Source of the DNA: Paratinospora sagittata
Lineage: Eukaryota; Streptophyta; Magnoliopsida; Ranunculales; Menispermaceae
Direction of reading: 5' to 3'
DNA: 64,000 bases
Assembly (NCBI GenBank): GCA_035771175.1
Contig: CM069601.1
Span: 6,771,001 to 6,835,000 of the forward strand
The position numbers and the translations under genes are program-made. Below the pieces are notes generated by a model. That model saw only the letters and a list, made by a program, of their open reading frames with translations, ran no database searches and had not been told where the DNA came from. This document shows, piece after piece, positions 11,745 to 23,135 of the stretch. Position 1 is the stretch's first letter. Every line of letters begins with the position of its first letter.

Positions 11745-12340
11745 TTAAAACGAAAAAAAAGGGCATTGACTATTCAACTGTGTGACACCACTGCAATTTG
11801 CAAGAAAAGAAGAGAAGAACAAGAATGAAGGTGCAGAAGACGATAACGAAGAAAGAAAAACAAAAAAAGGTATCGCATAGTCGCATTTATGCGATACCCA
11901 TCCCAAGAAGAAAAAGAAGAAGCAGATGACAAAAAAAAAAGAAGAGAAGAGAAAAGTAGAGACGTGGTAGAAGAAAGGAGAAGAAGAAGAAGAAAAAGAA
12001 GAAGAAGAAGAAGAAGAAGAAGAAGAAGAAGGCATAACTCCTTAGTTGGGACAAAACTTCGGCACTAGCGATCACTGTCACCGTTCTCTCCTCTTTCGAA
12101 TCACAAATTTAGGCGCGAGGGTTTTTCTCTCTCTCAGTTTGCAATTTCGGTCAAATGAACAGTCAATTAAATTAATTTTGAAAGCAAAAAAATGACATTA
12201 AAAATTAAAAGATAACAAAGAAAAACCCAAAAAAAAACATTTTTTATTATTTTTATGAATCGTTCTTGAATTGCGATCCCACTGATCCTACGATTAAAAT
12301 CGTGATTCAAGTGTGCCAAGCATCCAATTGTGATTTTAGT
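11745..12340. other. hAT 5' region with GAA-rich tract
   Basis: This lies inside the hAT element, upstream of the minus-strand transposase. A purine-rich tract with (GAA)n runs from about 11888 to 12032; the serine- and phenylalanine-rich frames on the minus strand are only translations of it. The rest is non-coding. Confidence 0.5.
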
Positions 12341-12366
12341 ATGATCTAGATCGTTTTTTTTAGGAT

Positions 12367-13740
12367 CGTAGGATCTGGTTTAGACGAAAAAAAAAATTGA
12401 AACTTCGAGCAGCCGCCCGAACCTTTGGGCAATCGCCCGAACCTTTGGGCAATCGCCCGAACCTTTGGGCAATCGCCTGAACCTTCGAGCGTTCCTTTTC
12501 CTATATAAGGAAACCCCTCCCCCTCATTTCTCACACCAATCCTCTCTTTCTCTCTCTCTCTTCTCTTTTTGAGACTCTCTCTAAGAGACTCCATTCGCCG
12601 TGCAACGCGGTTCTGCTCGGGAGGAGGCGCTAGTTCAGGAAAAGAAGTTCTATCTGAAGGTTGCGAACAAAACATAAGTTTGCTTGTCTAATGAATTTTA
12701 TTAAAGTTTACATTCATTTACACTACATTTTTGCGTATAATGTTCATATCTGTCATACTTATGCCTGTATATTTGGAGTTCATGCATTACACTGTTACTA
12801 TGTCGGATTAGTGGTCAATCTGACTCTACTAGACTTAGTCTTGTCCTCAATAACCTTAATAGTGAACGGGAGGCATCGTGCTGCTCTAAACGATTAGTAT
12901 TTAAGTGGACCTCGTGTCCCACCTCTCAACTGGAGACTGATTTGGTTGGTCTTACTTGAAAGCTATCAGCTTGTACAAGTGATACTGAACATCCTAACTT
13001 TACACGTGGTGATACCGACCTGATAAGAATCACTAGACGCTGCTAAATCCTGTCTAATGTTAGTAAAGACCGAACCTGCTCATGCATTGACATCATACAT
13101 AGGCACCACCTAGGTACGTAAGTGGTTTATGATCCACAAAATAGCTAGAAGCAATGCTCACTATTCTTGATATTTCCCTGGAGAGTGACGTACAATGAGA
13201 ACCCGGGTTTACCTGCGGATGAACATCTGTACGTGAATCCAGGACGATGACCTTGGGGAGGGATGTACAATGAGAACCTGGGTTTACTTGGGGATGGACA
13301 TTTGTACGTGAACTCAGGGCAGCATACAATCATAGAACCATTACGAGACGGTGTCATGCATACATACTTGTTGTACTGATTATGATGCTACGTTATGTAT
13401 ATTGATATTTGATTATGAAGTTTTCTTTACTAATTGTCATATTCACGAACTATTTTACCCACTGGGCAATAGCTCACCCCGTTGTTATCCAATTTTTCTC
13501 AAGAGTTGAGGGTGGACTGGGTGAAGGTTTTTGGGCCCACATTTTGTAACCCTTATTAATTATAGGAAGATTTTGGGAGAATGTTCCCTCAATCATATTT
13601 TGTACAAAAATACATTCTGACATTAATGAAATCAGACTTGTACTCAATTGTGTACTTACTTACTCGGTTATTGTTATAATGCATTCGCGCCCCGCTTGTG
13701 AGTGTTTTGCCAATTTAGGCGAGTCCGGGCGGGGTGTGAT
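12367..13740 (+). repeat. 5' LTR of copy 1
   Basis: It matches the inverted LTR at 34291-35719 along its length, ends GGGGTGTGAT, and is followed six bases later by the primer site. A TATA box CTATATAAGG lies at 12501-12510. The interior holds two tandem blocks of about 75 bp (13180-13325) with TACAATGAGAACC and GTACGTGAA words that recur in copy 2 at 34700-34850. Confidence 0.7.
12400..12491. repeat. 20-bp minisatellite in LTR U3
   Basis: Three perfect tandem units of 20 bp (ACCTTTGGGCAATCGCCCGA) occupy 12421-12480 with partial units on both sides. A related array of about 21-bp units lies at the matching place in the LTR of copy 2 (35591-35682). Confidence 0.85.
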
Positions 13741-13746
13741 TTTTAA

Positions 13747-13759
13747 TGGTATCAGAGAG
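13747..13759 (+). other. Primer binding site (tRNA-Met type)
   Basis: TGGTATCAGAGAG sits six bases after the 5' LTR and matches the usual plant initiator-tRNA-Met primer site TGGTATCAGAGC in its first eleven bases. Confidence 0.75.
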
Positions 13760-14031
13760 AAAGGTCCACGGCCCGCCCAAGTCCACCACTTAGGAGAATA
13801 GATTTTTTTATAAAACTATATAAATATATAGTTAAGATTAATATATCTATAGTTAAGATTTATTATAACTATATATATATATATAGCCTGTTGAAAAATT
13901 TGAATTCAATGATGGCATAAACGCCAAGAGAAAAATAGAAAATATGGTCCAACGGACAAGGCATAAATCTTAAAAATGTTAGGAATATATTTAGTGTACT
14001 TCACAAGTTTTATCTTCCTTTCAACAAGATA

Positions 14032-15641
14032 ATGGCCTTTAGTGAAGGAATGACTTCCAGTAGTCGGGGACCAACTCCAACAAGACTCTCGGAACTTTAC
14101 AATCGGGTGGTTGTGTTAATGAGGAGTATTGACATGAAGGAACTCCACCTCCGTCCTACCCTTCACGACAAACTCGCAAAGTTGGGGTGGCTGAATATAA
14201 TAAAAGTTGAGGGTTTCATCTCCCTCAACTTGGTGAAGTCATTTTACGAATCCTTAAATATCGTGAGACTTCAGGAAGAAGGGATCGGCCCTGTCTTGGA
14301 GACAATGATCAAAGGAGCAAAAATTCCTATCGGCATCGAAACTATCTCGCGACTAATGGAAATCCCAATTGGAGACAAAATCATTGATCCACAAGAACCT
14401 CAGACGGTTGCAAAGATCGTGGAATCCAAAGAACAATTGTTCAATTTTCTCACCGAAAAGGCGTACACCCAAATGACGTACGCCCACCTCCCACATAATC
14501 TCCTTAAACTACCCCTTGCTAGCCTTGGGAAGATTGTAGTCAGTAACATCTTGCCGGAAATGGTGCCTAGAGGATCTATAACAAGAGCTCAACTTCTTGT
14601 GCTATACTGCTTAGAAAAAGGAATTTTTGTTTCCCTACCTCACATTATCATCCAACAAATGTTACGGGTGATTCAAAACCCTACAAAAAAGGAACTCCTC
14701 GGCTACGGAGTCTTGATAATGAGGATGCTATGGGAGGCAAACATCAATACCTTTGATGAATCTTCGACACAGATTACTAAAGCTGTTACGGTATCCTCTA
14801 TCTTCAAGACTTTCGTCTCAAAGTGAGGGGTGACTAACGAAGAAATATTTGGCGCGACTTCAGGGAAAAATAACGGAAGGACTAGCAATAACAATGAAGG
14901 TTATCGAAAAAAGGTCGGCACAAGATTCCTATTATGGAAGCACCAATTAATGAGGCAAAACATAACACTACAACAAACTCAGCCCCGAATAATGGTCAAC
15001 CCGATCATCTATTCTCCTAAGAGGATCTCTTTGGCAACCTTGGTCAACCACAAACAAATCAGGATGGACGAGGAGTTTTGGCAAATCCACCTTCTTGGAA
15101 CCTCCCAAACAATGGAAATGCAACGTCTCAGGGGTTTCCAACTCCTGAGGTACCTTACCAGCCGAATACACAATTTTTTATTAACCAACCACAACAGAAT
15201 TGGACGGCCCCCAACTTTGGAAGACAGGATATCCCGATGAGTCCACTATGTCAAACTTGTCCGACTCAAGCATATCAAACCGTCCAAGGGGTCCCAGTTA
15301 GGGAGTCTTCATATAATCAAACCAACTACCCTCCACCTATGAGTCAACTGTATGGCCAATACTTTCCACCAATGCCTACATCCTACCCTCCACCTATGGG
15401 AACCTACCATCCATCGATGGGACAACCGGCCAACCAACCATCCATGGGATGACAGGCTAACCCATTTGACTAGTTAAATGTGATAGTATCTAGTCTTGCT
15501 CGGATGGAGGAGAACTACAATGCTTTGATAACACGTGTGCAAAACATAGAAGAACAGGGAACAACTTCTCAACGTTCTTCTGGTAATCATTATGTAACTA
15601 GCAGAAGGTCTAGGAGGAGGAGTAGTAAGCGGAAAAATTAG
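14032..15641 (+). pseudogene. Gag-like 'putative plant transposon protein' frame, copy 1
   Basis: The frame is open for 264 codons from ATG 14032 and contains ETISRLMEIPIGDKI, HLPHNLLKLPLA and LLVLYCLEKGIFVSLPHIII. These are features of the plant domain I associate with PF20167, found in retrotransposon derivatives. A TGA at 14824 interrupts it where copy 2 has a sense codon. After a frame change it continues as a Pro/Tyr/Gln-rich segment (15078-15448; PPPM, QPANQPSMG repeats), then two more stops. It ends in a short coiled-coil-like stretch and a basic tail (RRSRRRSSKRK) at 15641. It is probably a structural, nucleic-acid-binding protein used with an autonomous partner's enzymes. The function is inferred. 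Confidence 0.7.
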
Positions 15642-15689
15642 GAAAATTACTGGCATTGTAACTTTTTTCTTTTTATGAATGAAATATTT

Positions 15690-18424
15690 TGTTTGAAACT
15701 ATGTTTGGTAAACCGACTGACAACCATTCTTTCTTTTGTATCACTAACTTTGGAGTGATATGGGACACAACAAAATTGGAAGATACTAAATAAAACGTGG
15801 AAGTAAGAAAACCCACGACCTTGTGTGAAAAGAAACATCTGGGGAAAGCTGAATTACTAACATCCTCCCTCAACATACACGACGTCCTGATAAGCCTTCT
15901 AAGATAAACCATAATCTCAAATACACAACAATAAACACATGGACATAATATAAGATCATCATATAAAACATATCCAAAATGACAACCAGAAAATTTTTCT
16001 CCAAGTTCATAATGTTCAAAAGTACATAATATACTTAACCATAAGTACAAACCCATCTAAATGTTAAGTATAATCATTAGGTGTTACATTATACAATTTG
16101 TCAAAATAAATTGCGAAAAAGTACTAAACACCTACGTCAATAACAGTATGGGAACGCTTCGCAGCTAAGCTTTCCCTTTCCCCTTCCTATCAGATCCTAA
16201 AAAGATAAGGATGAAGGGTGAGCTACAACAAGCTCAGTGAATGTTCTATACAAGCGGCAACATATATAGGCATTTAAGTAAAATATTGCAAGAATCATTA
16301 AAACCATTTAAATAATCATGGGTGTAAGCAATATTACATACATGCCAATATAATGTATCAATCCATAACTGAGACAATGCATACCATTTTATAAACATGC
16401 ATACACAACCTAACACCTCCTGAGTATGAATCAATACAAGGGCCATGTGTGCGCGAAACCCATGCCCAATCGACTTGTTACCCGTATCTATCAGAATTCC
16501 TATGGATTGTATGAACCATATGATTCACCCACGAAGACAAGTACCATGTCTAGGCGAATCCAAATATACACAACCATAGAAATCCTTTGTAAGGTCATCA
16601 ATTGAGGATTCCTGGTCGGCTCAATGGGATTCCATAAGAAATCCCAAGCTTAGGGAATGCACATAACTTAACTGCTTTTCCGACTGACTATGCTCAAATA
16701 CAGTTCATGAATTCAATAAATCATGCATACTATATTATACAAGCATTTAAAACATTTTATACTATAATGTCACATATATGATTCACAAGTAAAAGAAACA
16801 CTCACAACTTGATTGGCTAGACTTAGCCAATCCAATTCCAATCCAACCAAAAAAGCACTTGGATGCACAAATCACCCAAAGCACCACAACCTCCAATTGA
16901 CTATTTGGGTTATATAGATCAAACACAAGATCCTGAAATAACATGGTTTACCAAAACTGAAAAGCAGCCTTAAAGTATGCTAAACCACCATGTTTAAACA
17001 CAAATCAAAAGCCAATTAAGATTCTAAAGTAGTCAAACCCTTGAGCCAATTTCATATTGCTCAATTTAACTATTTCATATTAAATTAACCTACATTTAAC
17101 CCAATTGAATGCAATAGGTTGATCCAACCACTATAATACCTGACATTCAATCATAAATAGGGTTAATTAGACTAATCTCATGTCAATTTAATCAATTGAC
17201 CAAGTCTAGGCCAAAATCCCCAATTCAAGCCAATACATAGCATATGCCCCAATTTGGAAAAAAATCTCTACAATAGCCATAGAGCCAAATTGAACTAAGT
17301 CATTCAATTCTAACACATGTCCAACCATTCTAAACCCATAATTTCATTCAATTTGGGTCCAATTAGACAATTCCCAAGTCAATTAATCAATTGACTTGGT
17401 TTAGGTCAAAAACTCCAATTTGAGCAAATCCCCAAATTACATGGCCATTTCTCAAATTACATGGCCTAAACCAAAATTACACTACATTAGGGTTATCCAC
17501 TAATCAAGATCAGCAAATTGGAGTTTCATACCTCCACATTTACCCATCTAATCCACATAAATCACATGCAATTTGAATAGTAAACCCTAGGTCTAAAATT
17601 CTAGTTTAGGTCAAATCCATGAAACCCCTCCAATTTCTTGTTAGAAATTGGGGGTTTCACCATTTATGGACTCCCCATACCATCTAGATACACATATCTC
17701 AAATTCAAGTCCTAAGTCCAACATTGGTTTTCCACCACTTCCTTAAATTTTGGGATTCATACAAACCCTAGGTCAAAATAAAGCTTGCATTCACATGCTA
17801 AAGAGAGAGACTGAAGAAAATGAGAGAGAATGATATACCTTGGAGGGATTTTGGGCATGAAAGCACCGAAACCCTAGCTTTCTCTCTACTTTCTCCTCTC
17901 CCCTTCTTCTCCTCTTCTCCAAGCTCCTTAGCTTCTTTTGGAAGTGAAAAATGAGAGAAATCACGTTCTAATAGCTTATATAGAGGTCCAACCGTTTGAT
18001 CAAAATTGTGTAAGAAAATTAGCAAATCTGATAAATAGTCTTTGGATTCTTATATCTCATTGTAAACAACTTCGATCAAGATCTTCACCGCATAATGAAG
18101 ATCTATCAGATAAGAATAAGCTGACAAAATTTCAGCTCAATCGGACCACGAATCTAGAAGATCAAGTCATTGATGTAATCGGTTACAAAAATTTCTTCCT
18201 CCATGGAGCGAGCTCCACTGATCCAAAACATCATTTTCGACATGTTTCGACGTCGAACGGGTCTCCAATCATTTTAAAACTTTACACACACATTAAACAA
18301 CTTAAAAGCATGCAAAGTCACTCGAACCAATATGTGTCAAGCATTAAATACATATACACATACACATACGTATACTAGTACTCTACAGGTCAAAATGACG
18401 TTATCCTAAGGTACGGGCGTTACA
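15690..18424 (-). mobile_element. Nested solo LTR of a Ty3-gypsy element
   Basis: On the minus strand it starts TGTAACGCCCGTACC at 18424, a common gypsy LTR start. It has a TATA box (CTATATAAGC, near 17976-17985) and ends at 15690. TATTT flanks both ends (15685-15689 and 18425-18429). The stretch near 16150-16240 with CTTTCCCTTTCC and the GAGCTACAACAAGCTCAGTGA word resembles other LTR remnants at 18910-18990 and 30490-30565. The left edge is chosen from the AT-rich flank match, so it is tentative; an alternative edge at 16083 has no flanking match. Confidence 0.5.
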
Positions 18425-18570
18425 TATTTTGTACAAAAACGCATTCTGAAATTAATAAAATCAGACTTGTACTCAATTGTGTACCTGCGTACTTGGTTAT
18501 TGTTATAATGCATTCGCGCCCCGCCTGTGAATGTTCTGCCGATTTAGGCGCGTCTAGGCGGGGTGTGACA
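18425..18570 (+). repeat. 3' LTR fragment of copy 1
   Basis: This matches the last ~150 bp of the 5' LTR (13590-13740) almost base for base, with the same ATTTTGTACAAAAA...CATTCGCGCCCCGC run and GGCGGGGTGTGA end. The first ~1.2 kb of this LTR is missing. Confidence 0.8.
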
Positions 18571-18608
18571 ATCGATCCTAGATCTGAGTCGCAATCTTGA
18601 CTACCATG

Positions 18609-18616
18609 CCATCAAC
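18609..18616. repeat. 8-bp target-site duplication, right of hAT element
   Basis: CCATCAAC, partner of ACATCAAC at 8339-8346. Confidence 0.6.
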
Positions 18617-19081
18617 ATATAATTTGTATATAAAACCTCAATTCTCTGTATGCACATGCACCTAGTTCACAAAATCTCATCAATGAGCTCAAATGCAAAT
18701 TTTCCATCATTTTGATATCCATAAACTTCAAAATGATCATATTGACTTCATAAAACCCAAAATGTTCACAACTTGTTAACTTACAACCAAACATCTACGG
18801 TGATAGATAATTATTACATAAAGTAATATTTCACATATATTACAAGAATAAAGAGTTTATAGTCTCGAGGACTAAACATACATCAAAATCCATGGACTCA
18901 ACTATTTTTTCTAGGCTTTCCCTTTCCCTTTTTTATCAGATTCTGGAAAAATAAGGAAAAGTAATGAGCTTCACAAGCCGAGTGAAAATAACTCACAAAT
19001 AGCATTATATAAGCATTTAACAAATGGAGCATGAATTTCAAAATGGCTAAACACACATGATGTTCGTCAGTCAAAGTAATC
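18617..19081 (-). other. LTR-like host DNA
   Basis: Non-coding. The segment around 18905-18990 (GGCTTTCCCTTTCCC... then GAGCTTCACAAGCCGAGTGA) resembles 16165-16235 inside the nested gypsy LTR. The stretch is therefore probably a decayed gypsy LTR that received the hAT element and solo LTR A. It appears to continue at 20811-22580. Confidence 0.4.
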
Positions 19082-19086
19082 CATAC

Positions 19087-20805
19087 TATTGACCTAAATG
19101 GTTTTCCACTTAGTTTTTTCTTAAGTTTTTTGATACTAACAAACAATATAACAAATGATGCTAATATTTCTATCTATTATATTGCATCACCAAAAGTGAA
19201 AAAGAGTCGATACAAGATCAAAGTACTTCAAGTCTCTGAAGCAAAGGCTCAAAGAGAAGAACATTCACGCCTAGAGCTTGGACAACTTGAAGGAAAGAAG
19301 AAACAAGAGGTTGAGAGGTCTATGTATCTAGAATTGGGATGTAACCTACTTGTCATCATATTTCTCAATCATTCCTTTCAAATTCATTCATGCATTAAAT
19401 TTTCTTTAAAAATGATTTTCAAGTGTTCAAGCATATATTTTATTTATGTTTATAAAGTATTTCAAACTTGTTTGAATCATATTTGCACTTGTTTTAATCA
19501 AAATCACATTTCTACAAAGTTTTGAAAAACTTTGGTTTAAGTTTTTCATTTTAACTTGTTTTTGAACTTAGACTTCGATTCATTGTTTGAAGTGTTTTCT
19601 AAGGTTTTTGTTCATCAAACTTTATATATTTTAATCATATTTCATTGTCCAAAAGAGCTCATAAAGTTTAAAATTAAAAAATTCAAGTTCTTTTATATTT
19701 TTTGGTCAAGTCCTGTAAGTTGCCCACCAGAACAGCTCGCTCTTTCAATAAACAACTCGCTCCCCCAGTTGGGCAACGCTCTCCCACCTTGGAATAGTGC
19801 GCTCTTGCCTGGTTTCTGGGTTTTGGACTTGCGGGTTCACAGAGCAGCGTGCTCCTGCCTTTGAGCAGCGCGCTGGCGAGTGTTTGGGCGCGATTCCAAT
19901 AGTCATATTCTGGGTTTTTGGCCCCCAACAACTAGTTTCTTATGTCAAACGGCTTGTGCTCACTTCCAAACCATAAATACATACACTTAGGTCATTTTAA
20001 ACATAAGAGAGACAACAATGTGAGTCTATTGAGTGATTTGCAAATCAAACCCTTTCTCGCACTTTCAAAACCCTAGAGTCAAATATTTTGAACCAAAGAG
20101 TTGATTTAAAGCTTCCATGCTGTACATCATTCAAAGCTTCTTCAAATCGTTCTCCTGAGCAAATATGGTTGCAAGCAAGGTATAATATCATTGTAAGGTC
20201 TCTCTTCATTAAGCTTAAATTTCATATCTTGTATTTGAGTATTTATATTGTTAGGCTTATTGTATTTGTTCTATTTACTTAGAACAAATATTTTAATCAT
20301 TGTACTTAGTCTTTTTGGTTTATTTCTAGTTGAAATAAACCAAGTAAAGTGATTCAATATCACTTGTGATTCCAAGGTTGGAATCAAGGTTTAGTTTTAC
20401 CCTTTATCTTAAAAAGGGTCGAGTGGTTCTTCCTTATTCCGCAAAAAAGATTTCAGCTCTTCCTTTGCCCTCGAGAAAAGGAACAATTGGTTTGTTCGTA
20501 GCCCGTGAAAAAGATAGGTTTGTCTTGAACCTTAAAAAATACATTATAACGGTTCTATTCACACCCTTGAAGTTAACCCAGTATAGTGTAATCTTCGAGA
20601 AGGTTTTTCTAGGCCTGGAGTAAAAGGATTTTCGAACCCCGTAAAAATCCTTTTGTATAATCTTTTCATTTCCGCACTTTATTTATGCTCATTGAGTCAT
20701 TTTGAGTACATAATTTAAATTAATCAAAAGATTTTCACTAAGAACTTAAAATTTGTCAAAATCAGCCATACCACCCAATTCACCCCCCCTCATGGGTGTC
20801 CAACA
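19087..20805 (+). mobile_element. Solo LTR A, Sirevirus-like copia family
   Basis: The element ends CACCCCCCCTCATGGGTGTCCAACA, where the C-rich run and TCCAACA are typical of this LTR type. It starts TATTGACCTAAATGG, matching the inverted start of solo LTR B (TGTTGGACCAAATG) with one change in the terminal TG. CATAC flanks both sides (19082-19086 and 20806-20810). The middle holds GCGCGCT-type words (19735-19895) next to CCTGGTTTCTGGGTTTT, as B does. No internal region is present, so it is a product of LTR-LTR recombination. Placement in the Sirevirus group is inferred from the end motif. Confidence 0.72.
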
Positions 20806-20810
20806 CATAC

Positions 20811-21254
20811 ATGAGTGCACAAGATCATGATCACTTGGTAAATCTATGCAAGGTTTGTCATGAAACGTGCTTCTCACCTTCTCCTACCTTTCGTGGTAAT
20901 CTAGCGAATTTTCTCCTTATTATGCATCTATAAGGAGTGTACTAGTCTAGACCACTTATCTTTTTTTTTTTTAACCAGTACTTTGATCTATGTCGCTTTA
21001 ATGAGAATGTACCAACCTTAACTAGACTCCGGTAGATCTAGTGAATCTTTGCCCGAATGATATATTCCTTATGATAACCTTCTCTTCTAAACAACATTAC
21101 TTAAGTAATGTCATTGGAACTCTTCAGTTCAAAAACCATTTCACGAGTTAAAAACTTATGCACATACATAACATGCTTATAATTTCAAAATCATGTACAT
21201 AAATATATAATGTCCTAAATGAAAACTAAAAGTGAGAAATACTCACAACCAAAT
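20811..21254. other. LTR-like host DNA, continued
   Basis: Non-coding; apparently the continuation of the sequence at 18617-19081 beyond solo LTR A. No gene seen. Confidence 0.4.
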
Positions 21255-21785
21255 TAGGGTATCAATGGATAGGTTTAAACCGCGAAACCAAGCCGAGCTG
21301 AGTTGGTTTTTTAATAAGTTCGGTTTGGAAAAAATATAAACCGATAGGTTTGGTTTGGATTGCGGTTTAAAACTTTAAAAACCGATCTAAATCGAACGAA
21401 CCGATTCTAAAATTGAAACTATTAATATTTATTTTTAATGTCTATGATTCTTTTATGATATAAACATTTTCATTAAAAAATTATATAATCATCTTTATAT
21501 AGTAAAGATAGTTTTCAAGTTTTTTAAATATGCATTAATAAAGTTAAAATTACCTTATATACGTACATATATAATTGATTATTTTAATTTATTTAATGTA
21601 TGTACATGTAAAACTTCAAACCGATCAATCCAAACCGAACCGAACCGATTATCTTATGTTCAGTTTGGTTTGGTTTGGTAATTCGAAATAAACCGATTAA
21701 GCTAAACCGAACCGAAACCGATTATATTTAGTTTGGTTTAGGTTTAAACATTAAACCGATCCAAACCGAACCGTCGACACCCTTA
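21255..21785. mobile_element. hAT-type MITE with GGTTCGGTTTGG subrepeats
   Basis: The ends TAGGGTATCAATGG and, inverted, TAAGGGTGTCGACGG form imperfect terminal inverted repeats. The 8-bp sequence AACCAAAT flanks both sides perfectly (21247-21254 and 21786-21793). Inside each end lie repeats of AAACCGA/GGTTTGGTTCGG in opposite orientation, around an AT-rich centre with no coding capacity. An 8-bp duplication and this end motif fit a hAT-derived MITE of 531 bp. Confidence 0.82.
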
Positions 21786-21793
21786 AACCAAAT

Positions 21794-22580
21794 AGTCACA
21801 CTATCGCTACCACTAACCAACTTAACTAATCCAATCCAAAGTTATTCAAACTCTTTTATCAACCTGTCAACTTGAAAAATATATATTCACTACACTTTCA
21901 ACAATTAGAATTCATTAAAACACACATGTAGAATGAAATTCCCATTCCTCAACTAATTGGTGGCCTTTAAATTTCAAATAGCATAAGCTAGAACTAAATT
22001 CCAGCTCACTTCATATCCAATTCACCACTCTAATTTCAATTTACAGCCTCTACTGAACATACAAACCACCATATTACCATAATTTATCCTTGAAATATAA
22101 TTTCTAACCAAAACAATGACTTGGTTGTTTCCAAGCCTCTTAATACATAAGCTGGAACCAACTCACCCCCTTCTATCCATTTTCATGTTATATTCTCTAT
22201 TTCATCATTCCAATTCATAGTATCATCACCCTAACCTGATATTTAACCATTCTAGAATCTTTTTCATCTTAAATTACTCATTTAGAACCTCTAAATGTCA
22301 CAACCATGTGAGGGTTTTATTACCCATGATGGAACACCCAATATCTCTATCATCTTTACCAATTTCACTACTAATTTGATCTTTCTACACAAATCTCAAT
22401 ATTATGATTCATGAGAACTAAAAGCAAACCACAACCTCGATGATATCTGGTGTATTTTCAGATTCAGAAAGATCACGAAACATCACCAAAATCAACCAAT
22501 TTTCATATATGTTAAAAAACTTAAAGAAGAAGATAGAATTCCAGATTTTGTGATAAAAACACACACTTTGACTTCCAAAT
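21794..22580. other. LTR-like host DNA, end part
   Basis: Non-coding, low-GC sequence without a recognised gene. It runs up to the start of LTR fragment C. Confidence 0.4.
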
Positions 22581-23071
22581 TGTTGGCCTAGGTATGTCCA
22601 AAAGGGGGTGAATTAGACACTATAACCAATTTTAGGCTTAAATAAAACTTGCAGTGTAATGAAAAAATTTAATGTTGAAAGTAAATAAGTATTGCACAAA
22701 TGATATATAGTGGTTCGGCTATATGCCTACGCCCCTACCCAACCTCCTTAATTAGGATTTCCAACATCACTAAACAATCCTCTTACGAGTGAGGACCAAA
22801 CCGTTACAATCTTCTTAGCTTCACGGGAGGGAGAACTACCTTACAACTCTCAACTTACAGGTGTGAGACCTACCTACACTTTTAACTTACAAGTGTGAGA
22901 CTTACCTACACTCTTGGCTTCATAGGTGCAAGACAACCTACACTTTTCGCTTCACAGGTGCAAAACAACCTACACACTCAACTTCACGAGTATGAGTAAT
23001 CCACAACCTGTTCTAACTTAACAGAATGACTTTTTGCAATTGATCCAATTACAGTGTTACAACTTGATACA
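22581..23071 (-). mobile_element. LTR fragment C, same family as A and B
   Basis: It starts TGTTGGCCTAGG followed by AAGGGGGTGAATT, as LTR B does at 60193. It shares the later GAGTGAGGACCAAACC-GTTACAATC and CTTACAGGTGTGAGA words. Several diverged tandem copies of a unit of about 45-50 bp (CTTCACAGGTG-AAGAC-ACCTACAC) occupy 22815-22990. It stops abruptly at the pararetroviral sequence at 23072 after about 490 bp, so most of the LTR is missing. Confidence 0.68.
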
Positions 23072-23135
23072 AATCTAGATAATTAATAAATGTGAAGTCA
23101 TGAATTGATAAGTGGGTTGATTGTTGCATATAATT

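Larger units (their letters stand above)
12367..18570 (+). mobile_element. Non-autonomous gypsy-like LTR element, copy 1
   Basis: It has a 5' LTR (12367-13740), a tRNA-Met type primer site, one gag-like reading frame without any polymerase, and the last 146 bp of a 3' LTR (18425-18570) that closely matches the 5' LTR end. It is inserted in the hAT element. A second copy lies at 32496-35719 in inverse orientation. The lack of a polymerase and the LTRs of about 1.4 kb fit a large retrotransposon derivative. The left edge is set by comparison with copy 2, whose LTR begins TGTAATACC; in copy 1 those bases have changed, so the edge may be off by a few bases. Confidence 0.68.
8347..18608 (-). mobile_element. 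hAT transposon carrying a nested gypsy-like element
   Basis: The left end CAAGGTAGTCATGATC and the inverted right end CATGGTAGTCAAGATTG form short imperfect terminal inverted repeats starting with CA. They are flanked by an 8-bp duplication (8339-8346 and 18609-18616), as expected for hAT elements. The minus strand holds remains of a BED-finger/DUF659/hAT-dimerisation transposase. After subtracting the nested element at 12367-18570, the hAT itself is about 4 kb. The sequence up to about 12366 resumes at about 18571 with further GATC-rich terminal sequence. Confidence 0.65.

Noticed and set aside
11745..12081. Ser- and Phe-rich open frames on the minus strand
   Set aside because: They are translations of a GAA/GAG purine tract in the hAT 5' region and have no protein-like composition.
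12421..12480. Short tandem repeats as a possible CRISPR array
   Set aside because: Units are contiguous without spacers, lie in an LTR, and the sequence is a plant nuclear genome.
14703..15194. Minus-strand frames in the gag-like region of copy 1
   Set aside because: They are antisense to a frame that has a homologue in copy 2; only the plus-strand frame is conserved.
16083..18424. Alternative left border of the nested gypsy LTR at 16083
   Set aside because: It starts TGTTACA but its left flank TTAGG does not match TATTT on the right, whereas 15690 does. It is kept in mind because the flank is AT-rich.
23072..23080. CAAAT at the C/virus border as a target duplication of LTR C
   Set aside because: C lacks the expected CCAACA end there and is only a third of the family length, so the match is taken as chance.
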